Assembly (NCBI GenBank): GCA_010672965.1
Contig: JAAHFN010000012.1
Coordinates: 62,886 to 126,885, forward strand
Length of the DNA stretch: 64,000 nt
Direction: 5' to 3'
Origin: Oscillatoria sp. SIO1A7
Lineage (GTDB): Bacteria > Cyanobacteriota > Cyanobacteriia > Cyanobacteriales > Laspinemataceae
Part shown: in pieces, positions 26,624 to 35,325 of the stretch
Layout of the letters: each line of letters starts with the position of its first letter
Numbering within the stretch: the first letter of the stretch is position 1
Notes under the pieces: generated by a model
Told to the model about the DNA's origin: nothing
Databases searched by the model: none
Seen by the model: only the letters and a program-made list of their open reading frames with translations
Translations under genes and position numbers: made by a program

Positions 26624-26875
26624 CCGGTTAAATACTCAAAGAAAAATTTGCAATCCCCCCGTAGGACGGGCGTCCCGCCTGTCCGAGAGCCTGCATAGAG
26701 ACAGGCGGGACGCCCGTCCTACGCAAGACGTGACTTTTTCATAAATTACGCAAAGACAATCTTTGTAGGGTGCGCGGCGGCGCACCAAGACCTATATAGA
26801 GTTTTTACGCTACGCGCAGGCTGCGCGAAGGATATGACGATTTTTTTAGAGGTCGATATAACGAATTTGATATTA
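26624..26875. repeat. Palindromic element, family A (copy 4, composite)
   Basis: The left end GAATCCGGTTAAATACTC is followed by a perfect GTAGGACGGGCGTCCCGCCTGT palindrome with its inverse. A second unit comes next (GGTGCGCGGCGGCGCACC), and the right end is AACGAATTTGATATTA. It appears to be two elements joined or nested just upstream of the exoprotein start. Confidence 0.6.
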
Positions 26876-26916
26876 CCTAAAAACGCTTTTAAACCAGTGG
26901 AAAATAATAAAGAAAG

Positions 26917-29484
26917 ATGAAGACAAAGATAAAAAATAACTTAAAAGCATCTGAGATAAAAAATCAAAATACCTATCTGCTCTATCTGGGAATGCTGCTG
27001 ACTTTGCCGGCGTTGCTCGGTCGCCCGGTTACAGCTCAAATAGTACCTGATGGCAGCTGGCCATCAACGGTTAATGTTAATGGCAATAGCTCGGTTATTA
27101 CAGGAGGCAGCGAGGTTGGAGGAAACCTCTTTCATAGTTTCGAGCAGTTTTCTATTAATAATGGGGCAGAGGCTTTTTTTAATAATGCCTTAAGCATTGA
27201 AAATATTATTAGCCGAGTGACCGGCGGCCAAATTTCCAATATAGATGGGCGACTGCGAGCCAATGGCAGCGCTAATCTATTTCTGCTCAATCCCTCGGGC
27301 ATTGTCTTCGGGCCAAACGCCAGTTTGGATATAGGCGGCTCCCTTGTGGCAACTACCGCAGACCGCCTCAATTTCTCCGATGGCAGCTTCTTCAGCGCTA
27401 CGGATACTCAGGCGCAACCCCTGCTGACCGTAAACGTGCCCACAGGGTTACAGTGGGGGCCATCGTCTCCAGGCGGCAGTATTGTCAATCAATCGGTAGC
27501 GCCAGATGCCAGCGGTGCTACCGTGGGACTTTCAGTCCAGCCCGGTCGGACTATAGCTCTGATGGGGGGCGAGGTTAACTTGCTTGGAGGTTATCTGACG
27601 GCTCCCGAGGGGCGAGTCGAGCTGGGGGGCGTCGGCGAGAATAGCCAGGTTAGCATTGCTACTTCTGACCGGGGTTTTGCTTTCGGGTACTCGGAAGCCA
27701 GTGGGTTCGAGGATGTAGAACTTTCAGGAGGCGCTTTGGTAACTGCGATCGGTTCTAATGGCGGCGATATAGGAGTGCGAGCAAGAGCTTTTCGACTATT
27801 GCCCGGGTCGCGGATATATACCCTCAATACTGGAGATGAAGTGGGAGGGAGAATTGCGATCGATGCCTCCGACTCTGTGGAACTGGTCGGCAACGGCAAT
27901 TTCGCTACAGATGTTGTAACCACGATTGAAAGCAATTTTGACAATCCTCTGGAACTGCCCGCCGGTTTGTACTCTGTTAACTCTGGAACCACTGTTGGCG
28001 AAGGGATAGAAATTAACAGTCCCCGCCTGATTGCTCGCGAGAGTGCCACCGTCTATGCTGTTAGTAGTGGCTCGGGTCGGGGGGGGAACCTCACAGTCAA
28101 TTCCCCCTCCTCGGTACAATTAAGCGCCTCATCGTTAGCTGCTATTACAACCAGAAACTCTCTTGGAGATGCAGGTAATTTAACAGTTAATACGAACGCG
28201 CTACTTATCGAAGAACTGGGAAACATAAGGGCAAACACCAATGGTGCCGGTCGAGGGGGAATCCTGACTCTCAATGCCTCCGAGTCTATCGAACTTGTGG
28301 GAACTAATCTACTAACGACGTTTTCGTCCGACGGCAGACTATCAGCGATCAACACTGGCCTATTTGCTGCCACTGCGTTCGGTTCCGGTGACGCTGGAGA
28401 AATGCGAATATTCACTAAAAGATTGACTCTCCGCAATGGTGCTGGATTACTTGTTACGAGCATTGGTGCAGGGCGACCCGGGAACGCTACCATTAATGCA
28501 ACAGAATCGGTCGAGCTGATCGGTACGTCTCCAGGAGCATTTACCTCGCCTAGTTCTATTCTCGCTGGTGCCTTTAACCCTTTGGCCGCAGGTGCTGGAG
28601 GCGGAAACGTTGTGCTTAGAACCCAAAACTTAACTATTCGAGATGGTGCAGAAATTTCTGCGATCAGCACTCCTCCCGGCCCTGGAGGCAGCATCGAAGT
28701 AGTAGCGGAACAAATTCTTCTGGATGGGGAAGGCAAGATCCAGGCGGAAACATCTTTTGGAGAAGGGGGCGATATTAATTTGCAAGCCACAGATGTGCAA
28801 CTGAGGAACAATAGCGAAATCACTGTCACGGCGGGTAGCGCGGATTTTCCGCTGAGTCTTCCTCCGGATCTCGCTGCCATCGTTGCCCCCCTTGTCTCTG
28901 GCGTTGGCGACGGTGGCAACATAATCATATCTACCGATAACCTGGTTGCCTTGGAGAATAGCGATATCATTGCTAATGCCCAAGAGGGTCGCGGCGGTCG
29001 AGTTAGCATTACCGCCAGGGGTATTTTTGGCACCCAGTTTCGACCCGCGCAAACTCCCAGCAGCGATATCACCGCTACTTCCTCACTCGGACCCCAGTTT
29101 AGCGGCATAGTGGAAATTAATACTCCCGATGCCGATCCTGCTTCGGGGTTGGTAGCTCTGGCCGCTAACCCCATCGACCCCAGCCAGAAAATCGCTTCCG
29201 GCTGCGCTGCAGGGAGGGCTAATGCTTTTACCATTACCGGACGGGGGGGTTTGCCGGAGGATCCCATCGCGAGGCTCCGAGGTCGCCCTGTTTGGTGGGA
29301 TGGCCGCGATTTGTCCCAGGTTGGCAACCTAGCTTCCTTACCCGTGGAAAAGGCTCAGGCCGAGCCCAAGCAAATTCTGCAAGAAGCCACTGGCTGGGTG
29401 GTTCGTCCTGACGGTCAAGTGGAGCTAGTTGCTGCAGTCCCGGATTCCTCCAATCCCTGGCTACAAGCTGCGAATTGCCTGTAA
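26917..29484 (+). CDS. Two-partner-secretion exoprotein with FHA/hemagglutination N-terminal domain
   Basis: 855 residues. A long basic N-terminus and hydrophobic core (LLYLGMLLTLPALLG) precede the secretion domain at about 40-165: [20 protein letters not shown], then NIISRVTGGQISNIDG and NLFLLNPSGIVFGPNASLDI. This is the TpsA/filamentous hemagglutinin pattern used for export through a TpsB outer-membrane pore. The body is a predicted right-handed beta helix with repeats such as GAGRGGILTLNASESIELVG. The C-terminus (SGCAAGRANAFTITGRGGLP, then VWWDGRDL) is the typical cyanobacterial tail with a Cys pair. No TpsB gene is in the window. A likely surface or secreted adhesin. Confidence 0.9.
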   Translation: MKTKIKNNLKASEIKNQNTYLLYLGMLLTLPALLGRPVTAQIVPDGSWPSTVNVNGNSSVITGGSEVGGNLFHSFEQFSINNGAEAFFNNALSIENIISRVTGGQISNIDGRLRANGSANLFLLNPSGIVFGPNASLDIGGSLVATTADRLNFSDGSFFSATDTQAQPLLTVNVPTGLQWGPSSPGGSIVNQSVAPDASGATVGLSVQPGRTIALMGGEVNLLGGYLTAPEGRVELGGVGENSQVSIATSDRGFAFGYSEASGFEDVELSGGALVTAIGSNGGDIGVRARAFRLLPGSRIYTLNTGDEVGGRIAIDASDSVELVGNGNFATDVVTTIESNFDNPLELPAGLYSVNSGTTVGEGIEINSPRLIARESATVYAVSSGSGRGGNLTVNSPSSVQLSASSLAAITTRNSLGDAGNLTVNTNALLIEELGNIRANTNGAGRGGILTLNASESIELVGTNLLTTFSSDGRLSAINTGLFAATAFGSGDAGEMRIFTKRLTLRNGAGLLVTSIGAGRPGNATINATESVELIGTSPGAFTSPSSILAGAFNPLAAGAGGGNVVLRTQNLTIRDGAEISAISTPPGPGGSIEVVAEQILLDGEGKIQAETSFGEGGDINLQATDVQLRNNSEITVTAGSADFPLSLPPDLAAIVAPLVSGVGDGGNIIISTDNLVALENSDIIANAQEGRGGRVSITARGIFGTQFRPAQTPSSDITATSSLGPQFSGIVEINTPDADPASGLVALAANPIDPSQKIASGCAAGRANAFTITGRGGLPEDPIARLRGRPVWWDGRDLSQVGNLASLPVEKAQAEPKQILQEATGWVVRPDGQVELVAAVPDSSNPWLQAANCL

Positions 29485-29513
29485 CTTATTGGCGGTCGCT
29501 AGTCAGTAATCAG

Positions 29514-29667
29514 TTTAAATCCGGTTAAACAGTTACAGTATTTGTAGGATGACTCGTGTTTTCCCCGATTGGCTTGGGGCGATAGCAACGCTTTCACGCT
29601 CCGGTGCGCGGGGGGATTCCCCTACATTGCCCTACGGGATTTATGGGTAATTAACCGGATTTGTATT
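29514..29667. repeat. Palindromic element, family A (copy 5)
   Basis: AAATCCGGTTAAACAGTTACAG at the left and CGGGATTTATGGGTAATTAA at the right, then CCGGATTTGTATT, flank a GATTGGCTTGGGGCGATAGC interior. It follows the exoprotein stop by about 30 bases. Confidence 0.65.
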
Positions 29668-30930
29668 AATTGCTGAGTGGGCGATCGCACTAAGATCCCC
29701 CCGCCTTCTCCTTATATATAAGGAGACATATATAAGGAGAAGCCATCCGCCTTTTGACTGGGCCGTATTGACGGGGCGATCGCTTTACGCGATCGCCTTC
29801 TCTATATATAAGGAGACATACAAATCCTGTAGGGGCAGTCCTCCCCCCGTGGCTGCCCCGATTGGCTTGGGGCGGAAGGGTACTTGCGGAACCACCCCTA
29901 ACCCCTCCCAATAGGGGAATTAGAAATCACCTTAAACCCAAAAAACTGGTTGGCGAGGCTTCCAGAGTAAAGTTTTATTTTTTAAGGTATCAATCTGCAA
30001 GTATCCCTGCTTAAGACAGAAGAAAGTAGCAGAGTCTTTCTATTTTTAGGGAATTAACTTTTATCTCGCGATCGAAATACCGTGCCCTTAAGAGAGTCCT
30101 CATTTAGTTGCAAACTCCGCCTAGCCATTAGAAACGTAGGGGCGACAGCATCCCTGAGACCATCTCGGCTGTAACGGCAACCCTCCTACTGGGGATGCTT
30201 CGCCCCAGACAGCCTCATATCAATTTGAGAACCGCTATACAACTTATAATTCTATTTATACTCATCTGTTAAATACTCCGCTCCTTAATAAAGAATTAAA
30301 TAAAATTAATTTAACTTTAGTTCCGTACCCTTAACTCTGCAATTCAGGTGGAGCGAATGAAATTAATTGCGAGCTTAGCTACCATTTGGCTGCATTCGGA
30401 TCCCTCCAATCCCCCCAAGATTACCAGGAAAAATCGAACCTATGTAAAAACCAAGAACTATCCCAGAGGCTTTTATACTATAATTTAAATCTTAATACAA
30501 GAATACTTCAGCCCATAAATTATGGAAACCTACGGATAAGATCGCTTAGGGGGAATAGTAAAAAACGCATTTTAAATAAGGGGTTAAGCCCCTCTTTTCA
30601 AGAGTCCATTAAGTGCTATCAGTAAGGCTCGGCAAATACATAAACCGGATTTGCGCGATCTACCCACTCCCAAGATCTGAAGGGGCATAGGATTCCACAA
30701 AGCGTGTCTTTTGTCAAGGGCTATTTAGGAAGTTGCTTTACTATGGATTTTCTGGAGATTGGCAGGGAGGACGAAGATAAAACCCTGCTGGAGACTGGAA
30801 TGCAGCCTTTGCTTGCTCGGTTTGCTAGCTGTGTTTTAGGAGCTAAAAAAGCTATTTTTTTTACAAAAATTTACACTTAGTTAAAGTGCCTAATTAAAAA
30901 AATGTTAAGAAGAGTATCAATTTTGTCTAA
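29668..30930. other. Large non-coding region upstream of the RiPP locus
   Basis: No credible long gene. It contains three copies of CTTATATATAAGGAGACATA at 29709-29826, family C-like GTAGGGGCGACAGCATCCC (30136-30155) and AT-rich tracts. A 43-codon frame with AGGTGGAG before its ATG (30357) reads MKLIASLATIWLHSDPSNPP and ends at about 30488. It has no recognised relatives and may be chance. Confidence 0.4.
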
Positions 30931-30933
30931 AAG

Positions 30934-30962
30934 TTGCTACTTTGGCAAATCGTTGCTATATT
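30934..30962 (+). promoter_or_regulatory. Likely promoter of the RiPP precursor transcript
   Basis: TTGCTA (30934-30939), 17-base spacer, TATATT (30957-30962). This is a good sigma-70-type match in an otherwise gene-free area. It predicts a start near 30969 and a 5' leader of about 318 bases before the precursor ATG at 31287. Confidence 0.5.
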
Positions 30963-31149
30963 AGTAAATGTGGAGTTGAGTAAAGGATTCCTCCAATCCA
31001 GAGAACTCCCACCAAAAAATAATCGGCCAAATTGGAGATTGAAAAGATCCATATTCGATACCTAAAAAGTTAAATAAGGGGCAATTTCAAAGAGAGCTAA
31101 GAAGGAATCGGGGTATTAGAGATCCTTACAGCTCTGGGTCAAAGCCTTT

Positions 31150-31235
31150 TATCTGCGACGAGTATCTTATATGCGACGGTTAACGCTCTTATATCGATAT
31201 CTTTTGTAGATATCTTCTGTCGATATCTTCTATTT
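31150..31235 (+). promoter_or_regulatory. Periodic direct repeats in the precursor leader
   Basis: GATATCTT occurs at 31196, 31209 and 31222, exactly 13 bases apart. Just upstream, TCTGCGACGAGTATCTTATA and ATGCGACGG form a related pair (31152-31179). The repeats may bind a regulator or form RNA structure. They end about 50 bases before the precursor start. Confidence 0.45.
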
Positions 31236-31286
31236 CTTCAAAGCGGCCTCAACAAAACAATCAAATCAATTAAGGGTGAAGGCAAG

Positions 31287-31652
31287 ATGACTCTAACACA
31301 AACAAACTCCCAAACCGCTTCCCAAACTGCAACGGGCAATAGCCAAAAATGGGAGAAGACTCTGTCTAAGCTGGTAGCAATGGCCTGGGTCAACAAAGCC
31401 TTCTACCAACGCCTAGTCAGCCAAACCGTTGAAGTCCTGCAGGAAGCGGGGATCGTTCTCGAAGACTACGCTCGGGTAGTCGTCAATCAAAACGACACTG
31501 GTGCCCCTAGCTTGCGACTGGCAGGAAGTGGGGAATACCTGCTCTCCCTGCCTGCCCGCCCAGAAGGCATGGAGCCGGAATTCATGTACGGGGCAAAAGA
31601 GCAGCAGGGCAACTCTGATTCTAACTTGCCCTTTTGCTTTTGCTGCTGCTAG
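31287..31652 (+). CDS. NHLP-family (nitrile-hydratase-leader) RiPP precursor with Cys-rich core
   Basis: 121 residues. After a Gln/Thr/Ser-rich start, residues 25-100 match the nitrile-hydratase-alpha-like leader: LVAMAWVNKAFYQRLVSQTV, EVLQEAGIVLEDYARVVVNQ, then LLSLPARPEGMEPEFMYG. The metal-binding motif of the enzyme is absent, as expected of a leader. The C-terminus GNSDSNLPFCFCCC is the probable core: four Cys in the last five residues, able to be turned into thiazolines by the YcaO enzyme encoded downstream. There is no Gly-Gly cleavage site, so the leader cut is uncertain. The start is ATG with AAGGCAAG eight bases upstream. A strong stem-loop follows 76 bases after the stop. Confidence 0.85.
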   Translation: MTLTQTNSQTASQTATGNSQKWEKTLSKLVAMAWVNKAFYQRLVSQTVEVLQEAGIVLEDYARVVVNQNDTGAPSLRLAGSGEYLLSLPARPEGMEPEFMYGAKEQQGNSDSNLPFCFCCC

Positions 31653-31727
31653 TAATAATCGCGGCAGGGGGTTAAATGGCCTCGCGCCATTTTCGCTAGA
31701 CCTTGTATGCGAGCTGCCTTAGTAGGA

Positions 31728-31763
31728 TTTCCTTGGGGAGGATTTCTTCCCTCCCCAAGGAAA
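31728..31763 (+). other. Perfect 14-bp stem-loop after the precursor gene
   Basis: Arms TTTCCTTGGGGAGG (31728-31741) and CCTCCCCAAGGAAA (31750-31763) with an eight-base loop. No T run follows, so it is more likely a stabilising or processing structure than a full terminator. It would let the precursor be expressed above the enzyme. Confidence 0.75.
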
Positions 31764-31932
31764 CGCCCTTCCGCCCATCGAAAGATCGGGTCTGTCGGAT
31801 ACTGTCTTTTACTGACCGCCAAAACCAACTAAGCCGCACTCTAGACATGGGTCAGTCTAGAAGTTTATCTGGCTTTTGGAGTCGGGAAGGAACAATGATG
31901 AAAGACAAAAAACAACTCTAACACAAAATATC

Positions 31933-32049
31933 CCTTGGGAAGTCTTTTCCCAGGATATAACCGCCAGGGATGGCGGTATTACGAGTAAAGGTTTTAGACT
32001 CCCTTGAGAGTGAATAAGCCAGTCTTGCCAGGGTCAAGGCATGACTGGC
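31933..32049 (+). other. Three further stem-loops in the precursor-enzyme gap
   Basis: CCTTGGGAA/TTCCCAGG (31933-31954), ACCGCC/GGCGGT with a six-base loop (31960-31977) and GCCAGTC/GACTGGC with an inner TGCC/GGCA stem (32018-32049) follow in series. With the hairpin at 31728 they make this gap unusually structured. Confidence 0.6.
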
Positions 32050-32114
32050 AGTCAAGAAGGAAGGCATGAAGGAGAGGGCTATACATTAGCTCTAAATGAA
32101 AACGAAAGGTGGAA

Positions 32115-32153
32115 ATGAACCAAGCAAGTTTTTCCTCTTCCTCTTCCTTTTAA
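32115..32153 (+). CDS. Putative 12-residue Ser-rich micro-ORF
   Basis: AAAGGTGG stands a few bases before an ATG encoding MNQASFSSSSSF and TAA. It lies between the RiPP precursor and the YcaO gene. The same bases can form a hairpin (AGCAAG with CTTGCT) over a pyrimidine-rich loop. It may be a leader peptide, a minimal YcaO substrate without a leader, or chance. Confidence 0.2.
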   Translation: MNQASFSSSSSF

Positions 32154-32289
32154 GCTTGCTGTAGCGGTTTGTTTTCTCCAGCTCGTTTTTCTTTACTTTT
32201 TCTTCCTTCCTTTTTCTTTTTTTACCGCCTGAAAAAAGCAGGTTTGCATAGCTTTCTGGGGCGAAATATATAACTTTTTATTAATTGTG

Positions 32290-32600
32290 TATAGACTTTA
32301 TGTAGGGTGCTACTGTAGCACCAGACTCTATTTGTAGAGCATCCTACTATAGGAGCCGTAAGGGCGAATGCCATATGCGCTCTTTCGGCAGGCTCTGCCT
32401 AAGCCCCTACAAACAAGAATGTCCTAAACCGTCGTAAGTTGTGCAATATCTTACAGGACTTACATAAATTATAGGGTCGTTTGCGTAGGGGCGACAGCAT
32501 CCCTTCAACAATCTCGGCTGTAGAAAGCAACCCTCGTACTGGGATGCTTCGCCCCAGACAACTTCATACACATAGAGTCTTTGCACAAGTCGCATATATA
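32290..32600. repeat. Mixed palindromic-element fragments
   Basis: GGTGCTACTGTAGCACC hairpin (32307-32323); AGGGCGAATGCCATATG through CCTAAACCGTCGTAAGTTGTG (32362-32442, family D, also at 34996 and 38943); and GTAGGGGCGACAGCATCCC through GGGATGCTTCGCCCCAGAC (32485-32560, family C interior). No gene. Confidence 0.55.
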
Positions 32601-32628
32601 TAGCAAGTCGCGGTTCGGAACCGGAGCC

Positions 32629-32661
32629 AGAAACCCGGTTTTTTGAAAAAACCGGGTTTCT
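32629..32661. other. Perfect 16-bp inverted repeat before the YcaO gene
   Basis: AGAAACCCGGTTTTTT and AAAAAACCGGGTTTCT separated by one G. As RNA it is a bidirectional terminator-like hairpin ending 63 bases before the YcaO start. If active it would stop read-through from the precursor and imply a separate promoter, or attenuation. The AAACCCGGTTTTT core recurs near 49807, 49858 and 50078. Confidence 0.65.
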
Positions 32662-32724
32662 TACCTATAGCGAACAAGCGGGATAAAAATTTTTATGGTT
32701 ACCATTCATCCTTAATGTATTCCA

Positions 32725-34992
32725 ATGCTAGTCAAACCAAAGCTTAAAAGCAGTTTTCACTTGGAAACTGTAGAATCGGTTGGTGCATTTCTAGTGGCAG
32801 AACAAAAGTATTATTTCTTAAATGGTTCGGCCTACGAGCATATCGCTCCTTTGATTGATGGCAGCCGTACTACAGATGAGATTGTGGACTGCTGCTTGGA
32901 GAAACAATTATCGCTGACAGACGCTTACTATGTTCTGTACCTAATGGAACAAAACGGCTATCTAATTGAAAATGACAGCAGTGAGAATGAGTTGCTCCCT
33001 GAAATCGCAGCAATGGCAGACGAGCTGAATGTGGATCGCTCGGTGGCGGCGAGGCGATTGCGTTCCACTACAGTTTCCGCCAAAGCCTTGGGCAATGTCA
33101 GCTCCGAAGCCCTAATCTCTAAACTGGAATCGTTTAATATTAAAGTCGGGGACGAGGGAGATCTGGAGGTAGTGTTAACCGATGACTACCTGCGGCAGGA
33201 TCTAGAAGCGATCAATCGTCAAGCGGAAGCGGAAAAGCGCCCTTGGATGCTGGTCAAGCCTACAGGCACTACTATCTGGATTGGGCCAATATTCGAGCCG
33301 GAGAAAACCGGCTGTTGGGAATGTTTGGCTCAGCGTCTAGAAGCCAATCGTCCGGTGGAAACCTTTATTAAAAACAAGAAAGGTGGCTCGGGGCCGTTGT
33401 CTCCAGCAGTTTCTGTTTGTCCTGCTAAGTCGCACCCGGGGCTAGACCTGGCCGTCACGGAAATAGTCAAATGGGTAATTCAGCAGAAGAATGATTTGCT
33501 CTCGGGAACTTTGGTTACCCTAGACTTGATGGCGCTCCAGACAGAAAGGCATATTGTGGTCAAGCGCCCTCAATGCGAGATATGTGGAGATAGCGAATAT
33601 TTGAACGTTACCAGATCTCCGGCCCCTATAGTTCTCCAAAGCCGCAAGAAAAGCTTCGTAGAAGACGGAGCCCACCGCTCTTATTCCCCAGAAGAAACTC
33701 TCAAAAAATATCAATACCATGTCAGTCCCCTGACGGGAGCGGTCAGACAACTAACTCAGATATCCGAACCTTCCAATGGCGTAATCAATGTTTATACTTC
33801 CGGGCATAATATTGGCAATACCAGCGACGACCTTTACTTTTTACGCCAAGGTTGCCGAAGCAAAAGCGCTGGCAAAGGCAAAACCGATGCCCAAGCCAAA
33901 GCAAGTGCCCTCTGCGAAGCCTTAGAACGCTACTCCGGCTTGTTCCAGGGATACGAGATTCGCTATAAAAGCACCTACAAGGATATGGGGGAGGCAGCCA
34001 TTCACCCCAATGCCTGCATGAATTTTAGCGAAGCACAATACCAAAATCGGCTGCAATGGAATGCAAGCTGTAATAGCCACTTCAATAAAGTGGCAGAGCC
34101 CTTTGACGAAGCTCGGGAAATTGAATGGACGCCTGTTTGGTCTCTTAGCCAGCGGGTCTGGAAGTTCTTGCCTACAGCTTTTTGCTATTACAATTATCCG
34201 GGTTATCCCAGTTATGCCTGTCTTGCCGACTCTAATGGTAATGCTGCAGGCAATACCAAAGAAGAAGCGATTATACAAGGGTTTATGGAGTTGGCAGAGC
34301 GGGATAGCGTTACTTTGTGGTGGTACAATCGCCTGCAGCGACCGGGGGTAGATTTGACTAGCTTTGACGATCCTTATTGCCAAGATATCCAAGACTTTTA
34401 TAAAACCCTGCATCGCGAAATTTGGGTACTGGATTTAACTAACGATTTTGGCATTCCCGTGTTTGCGGCCTTCTCTCGAAGAATCGACAAACCCGTGGAA
34501 GATATTACCTTTGGCTTCGGCGCTCACTTTGACGCGAAGCTTGCTCTGATGCGGGCACTGACAGAGATGAACCAGATGTTGCATTCGGTTTCTCAAGTTG
34601 CATCGGATGGCAGCGTTAAATATGCATCTTGGGACGAAACTGTGCTTGACTGGTGGAAAACCGCAACTCTAGAAAATCAGCCCTATCTGGTTCCCGATCC
34701 AAATGTCCCTGCTAAGGTTTTTTCTGATTATGCTCCGCTCAATACCTCAGACCTCAAGGAGGATGTAGAGCTTTGCGTCAATCTAGTGAAGGAAAAGGGG
34801 ATGGAAATGCTGGTTTTGGATCAGACTCGTCCCGATATCGGCCTGAGCGTAGTTAAGGTCATCGTTCCGGGAATGCGTCATTTTTGGAAGCGGCTGGCTC
34901 CGGGACGGCTTTACGACGTGCCAGTGCAGTTGGGGTGGCTTTCAGAATCTCTTAAGGAAGAAGAGCTGAATCCAATTCCGGTGTTTTTCTAG
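32725..34992 (+). CDS. Fused TOMM cyclodehydratase: RRE, E1-like and YcaO domains
   Basis: 755 residues. Residues 1-85 resemble the winged-helix RiPP recognition element (KYYFLNGSAYEHIAPLIDG, then AYYVLYLMEQNGYLIEN). The E1/ThiF-like part carries two CxxC pairs, CWEC near 197 and CEIC near 284, as zinc ligands. The YcaO part has SAGKGKTDAQAKASALCEAL, ERYSG (about 380-405) and TKEEAIIQGFMELAERDS (about 512-529), which carry the ATP and Mg residues. The chain ends NPIPVFF, close to the Pro-rich tail of azoline-forming YcaO enzymes. Predicted role: ATP-dependent cyclisation of Cys (or Ser/Thr) in the upstream precursor. There is no Shine-Dalgarno at the ATG. A flavin dehydrogenase for aromatisation is not found. 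Confidence 0.92.
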   Translation: MLVKPKLKSSFHLETVESVGAFLVAEQKYYFLNGSAYEHIAPLIDGSRTTDEIVDCCLEKQLSLTDAYYVLYLMEQNGYLIENDSSENELLPEIAAMADELNVDRSVAARRLRSTTVSAKALGNVSSEALISKLESFNIKVGDEGDLEVVLTDDYLRQDLEAINRQAEAEKRPWMLVKPTGTTIWIGPIFEPEKTGCWECLAQRLEANRPVETFIKNKKGGSGPLSPAVSVCPAKSHPGLDLAVTEIVKWVIQQKNDLLSGTLVTLDLMALQTERHIVVKRPQCEICGDSEYLNVTRSPAPIVLQSRKKSFVEDGAHRSYSPEETLKKYQYHVSPLTGAVRQLTQISEPSNGVINVYTSGHNIGNTSDDLYFLRQGCRSKSAGKGKTDAQAKASALCEALERYSGLFQGYEIRYKSTYKDMGEAAIHPNACMNFSEAQYQNRLQWNASCNSHFNKVAEPFDEAREIEWTPVWSLSQRVWKFLPTAFCYYNYPGYPSYACLADSNGNAAGNTKEEAIIQGFMELAERDSVTLWWYNRLQRPGVDLTSFDDPYCQDIQDFYKTLHREIWVLDLTNDFGIPVFAAFSRRIDKPVEDITFGFGAHFDAKLALMRALTEMNQMLHSVSQVASDGSVKYASWDETVLDWWKTATLENQPYLVPDPNVPAKVFSDYAPLNTSDLKEDVELCVNLVKEKGMEMLVLDQTRPDIGLSVVKVIVPGMRHFWKRLAPGRLYDVPVQLGWLSESLKEEELNPIPVFF

Positions 34993-34995
34993 TTG

Positions 34996-35122
34996 ATTGC
35001 ACTACGGATTTAGGTTAGGACAGTGTAGGAACTGTAAGGGCGAATGCCATATGCCCTCCTTGAGCTTCTGCTTTGCCTACGCCCCTAGGAACAAGAGTCC
35101 TAAGTTTTCTTAGTAGTGCAAT
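34996..35122. repeat. Palindromic element, family D
   Basis: ATTGCACTACGGATTTAGG and, inverted, TTTTCTTAGTAGTGCAAT bound AGGGCGAATGCCATATGCCC and CCTACGCCCCTAGGAACAAG. Related copies lie at 32362-32442 and 38943-39101. It sits between the YcaO and amidohydrolase genes. A GTAGGGGCGAACGGG/CCGTTCGCCCCTAC hairpin follows at 35163-35200. Confidence 0.6.
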
Positions 35123-35325
35123 ATAGCGCGCCTAAATCATTTGTATAAAATACTGTCAGCAGTAGGGGCGAACGGGGGCTTTCCAGCCGTTCGCCCCTAC
35201 TCTTGTGCGGGAAGCGTAGTGGACTGTCAAGAGCGATTGGGCGGATTTGATATAAGATGTTGTGCGAACCTTATGCCAATTGATATCGGGAGCAAGGATG
35301 CAGAAAGCGAAGCTGAGGAGGAACT

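Noticed and set aside
28053..29327. 424-codon frame antisense to the exoprotein gene
   Set aside because: It mirrors the GC-rich third positions of the sense gene. The Ser/Pro-rich product has no family features and no ribosome site.
30386..30625. 79-codon frame upstream of the RiPP promoter
   Set aside because: No ribosome site, no recognisable pattern, and composition like the surrounding non-coding DNA.
31703..31921. 72-codon frame between RiPP precursor and enzyme as a second precursor
   Set aside because: It runs through the perfect 14-bp stem-loop, lacks a leader-like pattern and a ribosome site at its first ATG. Only a short GGAAGG-preceded MMKDKKQL end stands out.
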